Of a stretch of 64,000 nucleotides of DNA, positions 9,746 through 18,201 are shown piece by piece. The translations under genes and the position numbers were made by a program. Location of the stretch: contig JAQBQB010000016.1 of the NCBI GenBank assembly GCA_028287235.1, positions 24,430 through 88,429 on the forward strand, read 5' to 3'. Position 1 is the stretch's first letter; each line of letters opens with the position of its first letter. The stretch is from Gemmatimonadota bacterium. Lineage in GTDB: Bacteria > Gemmatimonadota > Gemmatimonadetes > Gemmatimonadales > Gemmatimonadaceae. The notes below the pieces were generated by a model. That model worked only from the letters and a program-made list of their open reading frames with translations, did not search any database and had not been told where the DNA came from.

Positions 9746-10465
9746 TCAGCCCGGCGCTTGGTAGCGGTCGAGATACCCAACGAGCTGCTCCATCCCGCGC
9801 AAATAGCCGCTCAGCACCGCGGGTACGTCGGCGGGCTTCAATGGCGTCTCGTTTCGCACGTGAGCGACGACGCGCTGGAAGGGCGCGGCGTCGAATCCAG
9901 CCTGTTGCGCCGCCGCGGCCGACACGCCCGCGTTGTCGGCCGGCGGCGTCACGCCGTGTAGACGAAGCAGCGCTCGGAAGATGATCATGATCGCGCTGGC
10001 GCTGGCGGCGAGCAGCTCGAGCTGCCGTTGGACGTCGTTGCCTGACGCGAGCACACCCTGGCGCAGCTTGATCAGCTTCCCCATCGCCTCCTGCTCGAGC
10101 TGCAGCCGAAGGTCCTTGAGGTCCACGCGAATTCCATCCACAGGGAGCTCGCCGTACAAGACCTTGTGCCGCTCGAGAATGTCGGCGTACTCCATCGGAA
10201 AGATGTCCGCCGAGCCGCGCCACTCCGCCGTGGTGAGCGTGAGCGGGGCCGGGTTTCCCGACTCGCTCCAGGCGCGCGACGCCGCCGACGCGGCCGTCAA
10301 TTGGGCCGCGTCGAGCGCGTCGACGATGACGAGGACGTTGTAGTCCGAGCGCTTCGCGATTTGCTGGCCCGAGGCAGCCGAGCCGTAGAGCACCATCGTG
10401 CGAAGCGCCTGGCCGTAGGCCGCGCGCAGTTGAGAGACCAGCTCATCGAGTGTCATTGCCGCCAT
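9746..10465 (-). CDS. Nucleotidyltransferase-fold protein with altered metal site
   Basis: The 239-aa protein starts at ATG 10465 (or ATG 10456), 4 bp after the TPM gene stop. Residues near 25-50 read LYGSAASGQQIAKRSDYNVLVIVD, the hG[GS]...D-h-[DE]-h signature of MNT-type nucleotidyltransferases. The second carboxylate is Asn here (DYN), so catalysis may be impaired. The rest is helical (QLELLAASASAIMIIFRALLRLHG), like the HEPN/substrate-binding partners of minimal nucleotidyltransferases. An upstream extension of the frame exists but is a shadow of the Gly-rich tail of the preceding gene. The function is unknown. Confidence 0.7.
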   Translation of the reverse strand: MAAMTLDELVSQLRAAYGQALRTMVLYGSAASGQQIAKRSDYNVLVIVDALDAAQLTAASAASRAWSESGNPAPLTLTTAEWRGSADIFPMEYADILERHKVLYGELPVDGIRVDLKDLRLQLEQEAMGKLIKLRQGVLASGNDVQRQLELLAASASAIMIIFRALLRLHGVTPPADNAGVSAAAAQQAGFDAAPFQRVVAHVRNETPLKPADVPAVLSGYLRGMEQLVGYLDRYQAPG

Positions 10466-10469
10466 TGCG

Positions 10470-11294
10470 TCACCAAGATCCGCTGGAGCCACCACCGCCG
10501 AAACCGCCGCCACCCCCGAACCCACCGAACCCGCCGCCCCCACCACCGAAACCTCCACCGCCGCCGAATCCGCCACCACCCCAACCGCCGCCGCGTCCAC
10601 CGCCCAGCGGAATGATGAACGGGATACACCCGCCGCGCCGGCGCCTGCCGCCCACCGCCGACAATATGAAGAAGAGCAACACGAGCCAAACGAACGGCGG
10701 AATTCCTCCGCTCCGCCTATTACCGCGCGGGCTCGTTCGCACGGGCGCCGCGGGCGCCTGCACACTGCTGTCGACCTGAAAATGAAATTCGTTCGCGAAT
10801 CGTTCCGCGACGCGCTGCGTCATCAGCTGGATGCCGCTGCCGTAGTCCTTCGCTTGAAAGTATGGAATGGCCTCGTCGCGAAACTGTCCGGTCATTGCGT
10901 CGGTGATGAAACCTTCCGACCCGAGACCGACCTCGGTGCGCACGTAACCGCGTCCGTCCTTGCTCGTTTCCTTGGGGACGAGGAGGATGACGACCCCGCG
11001 ATTTCGCGCCGGATCGCCCGGCTTTCCGTTCTGGCCAATCTTCCATTGGCGGCCGATGTCGAGGCCCACTTCTTCGATGGGCCGGCCGCCGAGATCGGGC
11101 AGCGTCACCACGACGATCTCACCGCCCGACTTGGCGCGAACGTCGTCGATGATGTGCTGGATGGCGCTCGCGTTCGACGCGGGAATCACGTGCGCGAAGT
11201 CGTTGACGTACCCGACGGGCTGCGGGAGCTGCAGCCCTTGGGCGCCGACGGTGCACCAGGCGAAGGTTAGGAGCGCGAGCGCGCGGAGCGGCAC
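10470..11294 (-). CDS. TPM-domain (YgcG-like) exported protein with Gly-rich tail
   Basis: The 274-aa protein has a signal peptide (MPLRALALLTFAWCTVGAQG) and a TPM domain at about 25-165 (VNDFAHVIPASNASAIQHIIDDVRAKSGGEIVVVTLPDLGGRPIEEVGLDIGRQWKIG and NRGVVILLVPKE). One membrane helix follows (FVWLVLLFFILSAV). The last 50 residues are almost only Gly, Phe and Ser, ending GGSSGSW. This tail is typical of YgcG homologues and looks like a disordered exposed region. The start is GTG. The gene sits between an ExbB-like protein and the nucleotidyltransferase-like gene, with LemA downstream. TPM and LemA proteins often occur together. Confidence 0.88.
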   Translation of the reverse strand: MPLRALALLTFAWCTVGAQGLQLPQPVGYVNDFAHVIPASNASAIQHIIDDVRAKSGGEIVVVTLPDLGGRPIEEVGLDIGRQWKIGQNGKPGDPARNRGVVILLVPKETSKDGRGYVRTEVGLGSEGFITDAMTGQFRDEAIPYFQAKDYGSGIQLMTQRVAERFANEFHFQVDSSVQAPAAPVRTSPRGNRRSGGIPPFVWLVLLFFILSAVGGRRRRGGCIPFIIPLGGGRGGGWGGGGFGGGGGFGGGGGGFGGFGGGGGFGGGGSSGSW

Positions 11295-11400
11295 GAGCGT
11301 TCTGGATGAAGATGCTCAGCCACACGGCTGGACGACGGGGGCGACGTCTCAACGCTACCAAACATGCCATCGCAATGGAAGCGATGGCGCGGCGACTCGC

Positions 11401-12036
11401 TCAGCGGTGGCCGAGCCGCACGTCGGGGCGATCGATGAGCGCGTTGATCAGACGCGCGGAGAACTCGTGAATCTCTTCCGTGATCGATTCGGCTTGACTC
11501 ACGAGGTACGTCCGCCCCAGCACGAGCACGATTGCGACGGCCAATCCAAACGCGGGTGCGGAGAGCGCCTGCGCGAACCCAGCCGACAGCCGCGCCGCGC
11601 GTTCAGGGCCGAAGCCGGCGGACATCAGCGTGTCCTGTACGCCGCGCAGCGCGCCGAGGAGCCCGAGGAGTCCAGCGACGAGAGCGAGCGTGGGAAGATA
11701 TTGGAGGCGCCGGGTGAGCTTCGGCACGACGGCGAGCGCCGCGGCCTGCGCCACGTTTTCGAGATCGCTTTCGTCGCGGCTACGGCTGCGAAGGATGAGC
11801 AGGCCCATGTCGGGCAGCGCGGCCGTGGACGCGGCGCACTGCTTGATGGCCTCGTCGATCTTGCCGCCGCGAACGAGCTGAATGATCCGCTCGATGAACG
11901 GCCGGCCATTGTTCTTCGACCGAAGGACGATCACGTAACCTCGCTCGACCAGGATCGCGAGCCCAATGACGCCAACCAGCAGCATGAGCAGCATGATTGG
12001 CCCTCCGTCGTTGTACCAGCCCAGCGTCGTGCTCAT
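11401..12036 (-). CDS. MotA/TolQ/ExbB proton-channel family protein
   Basis: The 211-aa protein from ATG 12036 has three membrane segments: residues 12-31 (GGPIMLLMLLVGVIGLAILVE), about 115-140 (LPTLALVAGLLGLLGALRGVQDTL) and about 150-175 (ALSAPAFGLAVAIVLVLG). The layout and the LGLLGALRGVQDTL and ALSAPAFGLAVAI segments match ExbB/TolQ, the ring subunit that uses proton flow to drive TonB or TolA. No ExbD/TolR partner is adjacent, so it is an orphan copy. The frame is open further upstream, but residues before MSTTLGWYNDGG look non-coding. It heads the minus-strand block toward lemA. Confidence 0.87.
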   Translation of the reverse strand: MSTTLGWYNDGGPIMLLMLLVGVIGLAILVERGYVIVLRSKNNGRPFIERIIQLVRGGKIDEAIKQCAASTAALPDMGLLILRSRSRDESDLENVAQAAALAVVPKLTRRLQYLPTLALVAGLLGLLGALRGVQDTLMSAGFGPERAARLSAGFAQALSAPAFGLAVAIVLVLGRTYLVSQAESITEEIHEFSARLINALIDRPDVRLGHR

Positions 12037-12175
12037 GTCGTCGAAGTCTCCGAACGTGATCGACCACCTCTCGTGACCGAGAGTCCGGCGCGCCCATGGG
12101 GGTGCAAGAGATATGCCTCCTACCGACGCAGCGGTCCGGCGTGCAGCCGCGTGCAGGGCGTTGTCGTGCAAGAGT

Positions 12176-12204
12176 TTGTGAGCCGCGCGCCCCTCGCGTA
12201 GCTT
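12176..12204 (+). promoter_or_regulatory. Possible promoter of the dsbA-like/waaA pair
   Basis: TTGTGA at 12176-12181 and TAGCTT at 12199-12204 are separated by 17 bp, about 50 bp before the ATG at 12255. The match to sigma-70 consensus is moderate. Confidence 0.4.
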
Positions 12205-12254
12205 TCACCCCACGGCCCTTCACGCCGCGCCGCCGACCGACTCCCTCCCGTCAC

Positions 12255-12992
12255 ATGCCACAGACTCTCCTTCGCACCCTGCGCATCCTGCTCGCCGCGT
12301 CGCTCGCGAGCGCGTGTTCGCGCTCCGGCGGCACACCGTCGTCGAATGCCGCGCAGAAGCCGGCCGCCACCGCGGTTCCCACCGCGGCTGCCAACGCCAG
12401 CGCCGACGGCATCCTCGCCACCGCGGTTCCACAGGGCGGGCTCAATGAGCAGGCGGATCACGGGCGAATCCTCGGTGATTCGACGGCGAAGGTCTGGGTC
12501 GTGATGGCGAGCGATTTCCAGTGTCCGTACTGCAAGACCTGGCACGACGCCGCCTTTCAGCAGCTCATGAAGACTTACGTCAACACCGGGCGCGTTCGGC
12601 TCGCGTTCCTGAACATGCCGTTGAGCATGCACCAGAACGCCGTACCGGCGTCGGAGGCGGCGATGTGCGCATCGGTGCAGAACAAGTTCTGGCCGATGCA
12701 CGAGGCGCTGTTCGCGACGCAGGCCAAATGGGAAGTGCTGCCGGATCCCGTGCCGCTGTTCGATTCGCTCGCGACCACGTACAAGGTCGACATGGGACCG
12801 TGGCGCCAGTGTATGAGCCAACACGCGATTCGTCCGCTCATCCAGGCGGACCACGATCGCGCTTCGTCGAGCGGCGTGAACTCGACGCCGACCTTCTTCG
12901 TCGACGGACAGCGGTTCAGCGGCGCCGATGCGAACCTCGCGCCGGCGATCGAAGCCGCGCTCGCGAAGAACGCCAAGAAGCCGACCTCCTGA
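12255..12992 (+). CDS. DsbA/BdbD-like thiol oxidoreductase lipoprotein
   Basis: The 245-aa protein has a lipoprotein signal ending LASAC (Cys21). An Ala/Thr/Pro-rich linker follows, then a thioredoxin fold with active site CPYC (90-93) in DFQCPYCKTWH. There is a helical insertion and a cis-Pro loop (STPTFFVDG). This is the DsbA-like family (Thioredoxin_4), which oxidises or isomerises disulfides in the periplasm. No DsbB/VKOR partner is adjacent. The start was chosen at MPQTLLRTL because it gives a clean signal peptide; the longer frame upstream does not. waaA starts 6 bp downstream. Confidence 0.92.
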   Translation: MPQTLLRTLRILLAASLASACSRSGGTPSSNAAQKPAATAVPTAAANASADGILATAVPQGGLNEQADHGRILGDSTAKVWVVMASDFQCPYCKTWHDAAFQQLMKTYVNTGRVRLAFLNMPLSMHQNAVPASEAAMCASVQNKFWPMHEALFATQAKWEVLPDPVPLFDSLATTYKVDMGPWRQCMSQHAIRPLIQADHDRASSSGVNSTPTFFVDGQRFSGADANLAPAIEAALAKNAKKPTS

Positions 12993-12998
12993 TCGCAC

Positions 12999-14282
12999 GT
13001 GCGCTTCCCCGTTCGACTCGGCTACGGCGCTCTGGCGCAGCTCGCCCGTGGCGCGGCCGTCGTCGCACCAGACAGCGAGTCCAAGTTTCTGCAGACGCTT
13101 CGCGCGCGCCGCGGCATCCGCGCGCGCTATCAGGAATGGGGCGCGGAGACGCGCGACCGTGCGCGCCCGCTACTCTGGATGCATGCGCCTTCCGTAGGCG
13201 AAGGGCTCCAGGCGCGCCCCGTCCTCGAGCTGGCGCGACAGCGCCGGCCTGACGCGCAGCTCGCGTACACACACTTCTCTCCGAGCGCCGCCGGTCTCGC
13301 CCGCAGTCTCGACGTCGACTTCCACGACTACCTTCCCTTCGACACGCCGGGCGACGCGCGCATCGTGCTCGACTCGCTCCGGCCCACGGCGCTGGTCTTC
13401 GCGAAGCTCGACGTCTGGCCGGTGATCACGCGCGAGGCGCACGCGCGCGGCGTGCGCGTGGGAATGATCAGCGCGACGATGGCACGCGGATCGTCGCGCG
13501 GCTCTCGTACCGCGTCGGCGTTGCTGCGCGACGCTTACGCGGCGCTCGAAGTCGTGGGTGCTGTCGACGACGCCGACGCCGACCGGCTCGTGCAGCTCGG
13601 CGTGCGCTCGAACGTCATCGTCATCACCGGTGACACGCGCTACGACCAGGTGTGGCTGCGCGCGCAGCGCGTCGATCGCGCGAGCCCAATGCTCGAGCGC
13701 CTGCGCGACGCGCGCCCGACGATCGTCGCCGGATCCACGTGGCCCGCCGACGAAGCCGTGCTGCTGCCGGCCTTCGACGCGCTCCGCCGCGGCGGCGTGA
13801 GCGCGCGGTTAATCATCGCGCCCCACGAGCCCACGCTCGACCACGTGTCGCGCATTACCGACTGGGCGAAGCAGATGCAGTGGACCACCGCGCGACTCGA
13901 CGAGCCCACCGCATCGGATGCCGATGTCGTCGTCATCGATCGCATGGGCGTGCTGGGCGACCTGTACGCGTTGGCCGACGTCGCGTTCGTGGGCGGCGGA
14001 TTTCACGCCGCCGGACTCCACTCGGTGCTCGAGCCCGCGGCGTTCGGCACGCCCGTGATTTTTGGCCCACAGCACGAGAACAGCCGCGACGCGACGCTTC
14101 TGGAGCAGCGCGGCGGCGGCGTGTCCGTGTCGTCGGAGGGAGACCTCGCGCGGCGGCTTCGCCTGTGGACCACCGAGCCCGCGGCCCGGCGCGAGGCCGG
14201 CGACTATGCGCGTGCGCTCGTGCGAAGCGGTATCGGTGCCGCCGAGCGCTCGTTCGAGCTCGTGGATCGGCTGCTGCGCTGA
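12999..14282 (+). CDS. waaA: 3-deoxy-D-manno-octulosonic acid (Kdo) transferase
   Basis: The 427-aa GT-B glycosyltransferase adds Kdo from CMP-Kdo to the lipid A precursor. The N-terminal domain has WMHAPSVGEGLQA with the catalytic Glu68 and FAKLDVWP. The C-terminal nucleotide-binding domain has GSTWPADEAVLLPAF, IIAPHEP, GDLYALADVAFVGGGFH and HSVLEPAAFGTPVIFGPQHEN. These are hallmark KdtA/WaaA motifs and imply an LPS-bearing outer membrane. The N-terminal membrane helix is short and weak compared with E. coli WaaA. The GTG start lies 6 bp after the dsbA-like gene, so co-transcription is likely. Confidence 0.95.
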   Translation: MRFPVRLGYGALAQLARGAAVVAPDSESKFLQTLRARRGIRARYQEWGAETRDRARPLLWMHAPSVGEGLQARPVLELARQRRPDAQLAYTHFSPSAAGLARSLDVDFHDYLPFDTPGDARIVLDSLRPTALVFAKLDVWPVITREAHARGVRVGMISATMARGSSRGSRTASALLRDAYAALEVVGAVDDADADRLVQLGVRSNVIVITGDTRYDQVWLRAQRVDRASPMLERLRDARPTIVAGSTWPADEAVLLPAFDALRRGGVSARLIIAPHEPTLDHVSRITDWAKQMQWTTARLDEPTASDADVVVIDRMGVLGDLYALADVAFVGGGFHAAGLHSVLEPAAFGTPVIFGPQHENSRDATLLEQRGGGVSVSSEGDLARRLRLWTTEPAARREAGDYARALVRSGIGAAERSFELVDRLLR

Positions 14283-14310
14283 GCCGCTAGACGGTCACGC
14301 GGCCAAGCGG

Positions 14311-15957
14311 TCACGCAGTCGGGCTCTTGATCACGTCGCGATTCGGCGTCAGCGTCATCTGCGACGGCCGGTGCAGGAAGAAGCCCTGCACGAGATGCAC
14401 GCCGAGCGCCTTCACCGTCTCGAACTCCTCGGAGCGCTCCACGCCCTCGGCGATGACTTTCGCGCCGTGGTCGTTCGCGAACTTCACCATGGTCTCGACG
14501 AGATTCTGCTTGATGAAATTCGTATCGATCCCGTTGATCAGCGAGATGTCGAGCTTGATGAAGTCCGGCTCGAGGTTGGCGATGGAGCCCAGGCCCGCGT
14601 AGCCGCTGCCCGCGTCGTCCACCGCGAAGCGAAAGCCGCGCTCGCGGAAGATGCGGAGCCGCTCGCGAAACTTCGGGTAGTCCTTGATCGCCGTCCGCTC
14701 GGTGATCTCGATGACGACGCGCTCGGGGTATTTGACTTCATTCTCGTTGAACGCCGGATCGCTGAAATCGTGCGGGTCGACGTTGAGGAAGAGCAGCTCG
14801 TTCGGGCGCAGCCGCGTCTCGATGCCCTCGATGGCGCGGCTGCGACAGAGGCGGCTCAGCTCCCAGATGAGGTCCGCTTCGGCCGCGACGTCGAACATCA
14901 CTTCGGGGCTGCGGAGACTGCGCATCACGCCGCGCGCCAGCGCTTCGTAGCCGAAGATCTCGCGCGTGTCGGTGACAACGATGGGGTGGTAATCCACATA
15001 GACGCCGCGGTCGCGCAGGCTCGAGCGCAGATCGGCGACGCGGCGCCCGCGCTCCCGCTCTTCGATCGACCGCGACGCGTTCGCCGCTTCGCGGATCCCG
15101 CGATAGATGAGCCGCTCGAGCCTTATCTTGGGGTTGTAGTAGACGTGCGCGCGGCCCACGTAGATGTCGAACAGCGCGGCGATGTCTTCGCCGTGCTGCG
15201 CTTCGATCCGGCCGCCGACGTGCCGCTGCAGCCGGGCCACCATGTCGGTGATCTCGTTCTCCGACGCCGCGGCAACACCCGCCGCAGGCACCTGAAAGAA
15301 GATGAAATCGTCGTCGTTGGTAAAGCTCACCATGAGACGCGACGTGCTCAGCGCGGTGTCGTCGAGAAACTCGCGCACCGCGGCGGCCGTCGTCTCGAGC
15401 ACCGCGTCGAGAATCTCCCACCCGTAGATCTCCTCGATCTTCGAGTAGCGCACGAAGTTCAAGTAGAGCACGACGAGCTCGCCGCGCTCCTTGAACAGCG
15501 AGCGTGAGCGCTCGATCATCACGGGCAGCGTCGGCAATCCGGTGAGCGAGTCGTGGAGCATCTGCTCGTACTCCACGCGCTCGATGCGGTCGGCGGCCGA
15601 CGGCGTCGCCGGCTGGCTGCGGGCGACCGCGGAGCGAATGCGCTGCGCGATCTCGTCCACCTCGGCCGGAGAGCGATACCATTCCTCCGCTTTCAGCTCG
15701 ACCGCGCGACGACGCGCCGTGTCGTCGACGCAGGCCACGACGACGGGAATGCCGCAGCCGTGCGCGCGTTCGACGACGGCGCGCAGGATCGTTGGATCGC
15801 TGGACACGACGACGACCGCGCGAACGCCCGTGCGCGACGCCACCGCGTTCGACAACTCGGCCGACGTGACGCGCTCGAGCCGCCACCCCTCCAGCTGGGC
15901 GACCGCTTCCACGATCGAGGGTTGATCTGAATCAGTGAGCAGAACGGACTCGCTCAC
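14311..15957 (-). CDS. EAL-domain c-di-GMP phosphodiesterase with degenerate GGDEF domain
   Basis: The 548-aa protein has three parts: an N-terminal receiver-like region (about 1-120, VLLTDSDQPSIVEAV), a GGDEF-like domain (about 140-290) and an EAL domain (about 300-545). The GGDEF site reads FTNDDDFIFF, so the cyclase is predicted inactive. The EAL domain keeps its catalytic set: EALAR, NVD, VIEITER, DDAGSGYAGL, IKLD, AEGVE and VQGFFL. It should hydrolyse c-di-GMP. The start is GTG 15957 with GAGG 7 nt upstream, 19 bp after the response-regulator stop. The frame is open further 5' but that part overlaps the regulator. It acts in the cytosol, probably as the output of the adjacent regulator. 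Confidence 0.9.
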   Translation of the reverse strand: MSESVLLTDSDQPSIVEAVAQLEGWRLERVTSAELSNAVASRTGVRAVVVVSSDPTILRAVVERAHGCGIPVVVACVDDTARRRAVELKAEEWYRSPAEVDEIAQRIRSAVARSQPATPSAADRIERVEYEQMLHDSLTGLPTLPVMIERSRSLFKERGELVVLYLNFVRYSKIEEIYGWEILDAVLETTAAAVREFLDDTALSTSRLMVSFTNDDDFIFFQVPAAGVAAASENEITDMVARLQRHVGGRIEAQHGEDIAALFDIYVGRAHVYYNPKIRLERLIYRGIREAANASRSIEERERGRRVADLRSSLRDRGVYVDYHPIVVTDTREIFGYEALARGVMRSLRSPEVMFDVAAEADLIWELSRLCRSRAIEGIETRLRPNELLFLNVDPHDFSDPAFNENEVKYPERVVIEITERTAIKDYPKFRERLRIFRERGFRFAVDDAGSGYAGLGSIANLEPDFIKLDISLINGIDTNFIKQNLVETMVKFANDHGAKVIAEGVERSEEFETVKALGVHLVQGFFLHRPSQMTLTPNRDVIKSPTA

Positions 15958-15976
15958 GCGGTCCTCACAGGTGGGA

Positions 15977-16381
15977 TCACGACGCCATGGCGCGCTGCAT
16001 GGCAAGATTCCGTTGCACAGTGGTCGCCAGCGTCGGAAGATCGAAGGGTTTTTCGACGTAGTCGTCGGCTCCAATCTGCAACGCTTCCCGCTTGTCCTGC
16101 CACTCGTCGAGGGCCGTCACCATGATGACGCGGACGGTTCGGCCGAGGGTGGGATGTTGCTTCATGACGCGGCAGACTTCCCACCCGTCACGCCCCGGCA
16201 TCATCACGTCCAGCAGGACGAGCGCTGGGCGGACGGTCTCGAAGAGCGCGAGCGCTTCGTCGCCGTCATGCGCGACGGTGATCGGATAGCCTCGAATCTC
16301 GAGGTATTGCCGAATGATCTCTGCGTTGTCGTGATTGTCGTCGACCACCAGAATCGGTGGCAATGCGGCATCTTCCATCAC
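15977..16381 (-). CDS. Single-domain response regulator (CheY-like)
   Basis: The 134-aa protein is only a receiver domain. It has the acidic pair D14/D15, phospho-acceptor D58 in LLDVMMPGRDGWE, T89 in MVTALD and K111 in EKPFD. It has no output domain, so it must act on a partner, most simply the EAL protein encoded 19 bp downstream. GTG 16381 and ATG 16378 are both possible starts. No histidine kinase is next to it. Confidence 0.93.
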   Translation of the reverse strand: MMEDAALPPILVVDDNHDNAEIIRQYLEIRGYPITVAHDGDEALALFETVRPALVLLDVMMPGRDGWEVCRVMKQHPTLGRTVRVIMVTALDEWQDKREALQIGADDYVEKPFDLPTLATTVQRNLAMQRAMAS

Positions 16382-16461
16382 ACTGCCCGGTGAGGTCCGT
16401 AAAGCGAGGCGGGCGCCATCCGGCGCGCCATCTCCCCATACGTGGGCAATTCACAAGCCAC

Positions 16462-17184
16462 CTAGCGGTGTCCGAGGGCGTACGAGAGCCCCAGCCCATA
16501 CAGCGCGCCGCTCGGCCCGCCGAGTTGGCGAGACCGGGTTCCGCCGAACTCTATCCCAAGAGTCGCTCCGATCGCCCTGGTGATGCCGAGGTCTGCGCCA
16601 ATGGCGGCCCGAACGAGCCCGCCGCTCTTGCTCCCCCCAGAGAAAAACACATACGATGGAGTGGCATAGAGCGACAGCCCGCGAGTTGCACCGATCGCGT
16701 GACGCCATCCCACGGCCGCCCCCAGCGGCACTTCGGTCGTGCTTGCCGTCGTGTCTGAAACGGATGTTTTTGTCCCGGCTGGCCCCCCACCGACGCCGAT
16801 GAAAGCGCCGAAGCCGAAGTTGCTCGATGCGCCGCCGAGCGGAATTGCGGCCCGAATGCCGTACACGCCGCGGGAGCTCGCGCCGGTTCGTCTCTGGAAG
16901 CCGCCGCCGCCGCTGAGTTGGAACTTGCCGGACCCCGGTGTCCACGAAGCGGCAGCGGCGTACACTGAGCCATCGGAGCCGCCGGCAAGATCGATCGCCG
17001 CAACGATGCCGGGCGTGGCCCAGGCGTTCTGCAGCACCGGCGCGCCGGGAAGCTGCGCTCGAGCCGTCGTGGCCAGACAGAGCATCCCCGTGAGTGCCAT
17101 GGAGAGACTCCGCAGAGTCCGCCGCGCCGGCGACAGAGAAGTGCGGAGATCGTGGTTGCCGTGTGCGTCGTTTGTGTCGTGCAT
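16462..17184 (-). CDS. Predicted outer-membrane beta-barrel protein
   Basis: The 240-aa protein from ATG 17184 has a long N-terminal region with a signal peptide ending ATTARAQ. Alternating-hydrophobicity strands rich in Gly and aromatic residues follow (GKFQLSGGGGFQRR, GVYGIRAAIPLG, FGFGAFIGVGGG, GLSLYATPSYVFFSGG). The C-terminus ALYGLGLSYALGHR resembles a barrel-closing strand. No specific family is recognised; an opacity-like small barrel is likely. AGGAACC upstream may be the ribosome site. A later start at MALTGML is possible. It is divergent from the plug-domain gene. Confidence 0.65.
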   Translation of the reverse strand: MHDTNDAHGNHDLRTSLSPARRTLRSLSMALTGMLCLATTARAQLPGAPVLQNAWATPGIVAAIDLAGGSDGSVYAAAASWTPGSGKFQLSGGGGFQRRTGASSRGVYGIRAAIPLGGASSNFGFGAFIGVGGGPAGTKTSVSDTTASTTEVPLGAAVGWRHAIGATRGLSLYATPSYVFFSGGSKSGGLVRAAIGADLGITRAIGATLGIEFGGTRSRQLGGPSGALYGLGLSYALGHR

Positions 17185-17322
17185 GAACCTGGTTCCTCGG
17201 AATGATGCTCGTCGTCGTCCCGAGCAAGCATCGTGCACGGCGCGGTGCACTCCGCTATTGACCTCGTTTTCCGTTGGCACGAATGTGGTGGTACCCCACC
17301 CCCCATCACTCGCGCGGTATCG

Positions 17323-18120
17323 ATGATTTCCACTCGCCCACGCACTCTGGCGACCGCCGCCATCTGGCTGTTCGCGCTCGCGACTGCCCCGCAGGCGCGC
17401 GCGCAACCGGCGCCGCTTGCACAACCGGCGCAAGCTGGCAGTGCGGCGCTGGTCGGATGGATCCGCGACTCCGCGGGCGTCCCCGTAGCACAGGCCGACA
17501 TTCGCGTCGAAGGGAGCAGCGCCGCGGCGCGTGCCGACTCCACCGGCCGCTTTGCGTTCCGCGGACTGAGCGCCGGCAAGACGACGTTCAGCGTGAGGCG
17601 GCTTGGATTCGAGCCGCAGTCGTTCGAGCTCGTGCTGCACGCGTCGGCCGTGGACAGCATCTCCGTCACGATGGATGAAAACGCCCGGGTGCTTGCGGCG
17701 GTGCGTACCGATGCCGCGTCCGATCGTCGTTCCATCATGCTCGACGGATTCTATCGGCGCAAAGCGAAAGGCTTCGGGGTGTTTCTCACACGCGAAGACA
17801 TTGAGCGGCATCACACGAACGTGTTGAGCGAAACGCTGCGCGAAGTCCCGGGCATTCGCGTCGTCCACGCGGGCGGGCGTTCCGGCCTTCGCTTCGACTC
17901 GGCGAATTCCAAGCGGTACGACTGCCCGCCGCAGTACTGGATCGACGGCCGCCGCGTCGTGAGCACGGAGATCGACGACTATCCGGCGAGCGACGTCGAA
18001 GGCATCGAGCTCTATCGTGGTCCGTCGACGACGCCGATGCAGTTCTCGCCGGGGAACGTGGTGGTTTGCGGAACCGTGGTGATCTGGACGCGGGTGCCGG
18101 GCGTGGGCTCACGCCCCTAG
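17323..18120 (+). CDS. Carboxypeptidase-regulatory-like plus TonB plug-domain protein lacking a barrel
   Basis: The 265-aa protein has a signal peptide (APQARAQ) and then a CarboxypepD_reg-like domain at about 45-125 (LVGWIRDSAGVPVAQADIRVEGSS). A TonB plug-like domain follows at about 150-260: FLTREDIERHHTNVLSETLREVPGIRVV, a WIDGR core and VEGIELYRGPSTTP. The protein ends where a SusC-like receptor would begin its beta-barrel. A stand-alone plug cannot form a channel. It may cap or gate another receptor, or be a periplasmic binding protein. The start gives a clean signal peptide. Confidence 0.75.
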   Translation: MISTRPRTLATAAIWLFALATAPQARAQPAPLAQPAQAGSAALVGWIRDSAGVPVAQADIRVEGSSAAARADSTGRFAFRGLSAGKTTFSVRRLGFEPQSFELVLHASAVDSISVTMDENARVLAAVRTDAASDRRSIMLDGFYRRKAKGFGVFLTREDIERHHTNVLSETLREVPGIRVVHAGGRSGLRFDSANSKRYDCPPQYWIDGRRVVSTEIDDYPASDVEGIELYRGPSTTPMQFSPGNVVVCGTVVIWTRVPGVGSRP

Positions 18121-18142
18121 CGACGGATCGACACACGACAAC

Positions 18143-18179
18143 ACAAGAGCGGCGCGACCGAAGGTCGCGCCGCTCTTGT
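18143..18179. terminator. Bidirectional hairpin terminator
   Basis: Two perfect 17-bp arms (18143-18159 and 18163-18179) flank a GAA loop. The hairpin lies between the convergent plug-domain and DUF4397 genes. The arms end in CTCTTGT/ACAAGAG, with only weak T-tracts outside. Confidence 0.75.
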
Positions 18180-18201
18180 CGTACATCGGTGTCTCCGCGC
18201 G

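Noticed and set aside
10465..10765. Upstream extension of the nucleotidyltransferase-like gene
   Set aside because: This part is the other frame of the Gly-rich tail of the TPM gene (Ala/Val/Gly shadow), and good ATG starts exist right after the TPM stop.
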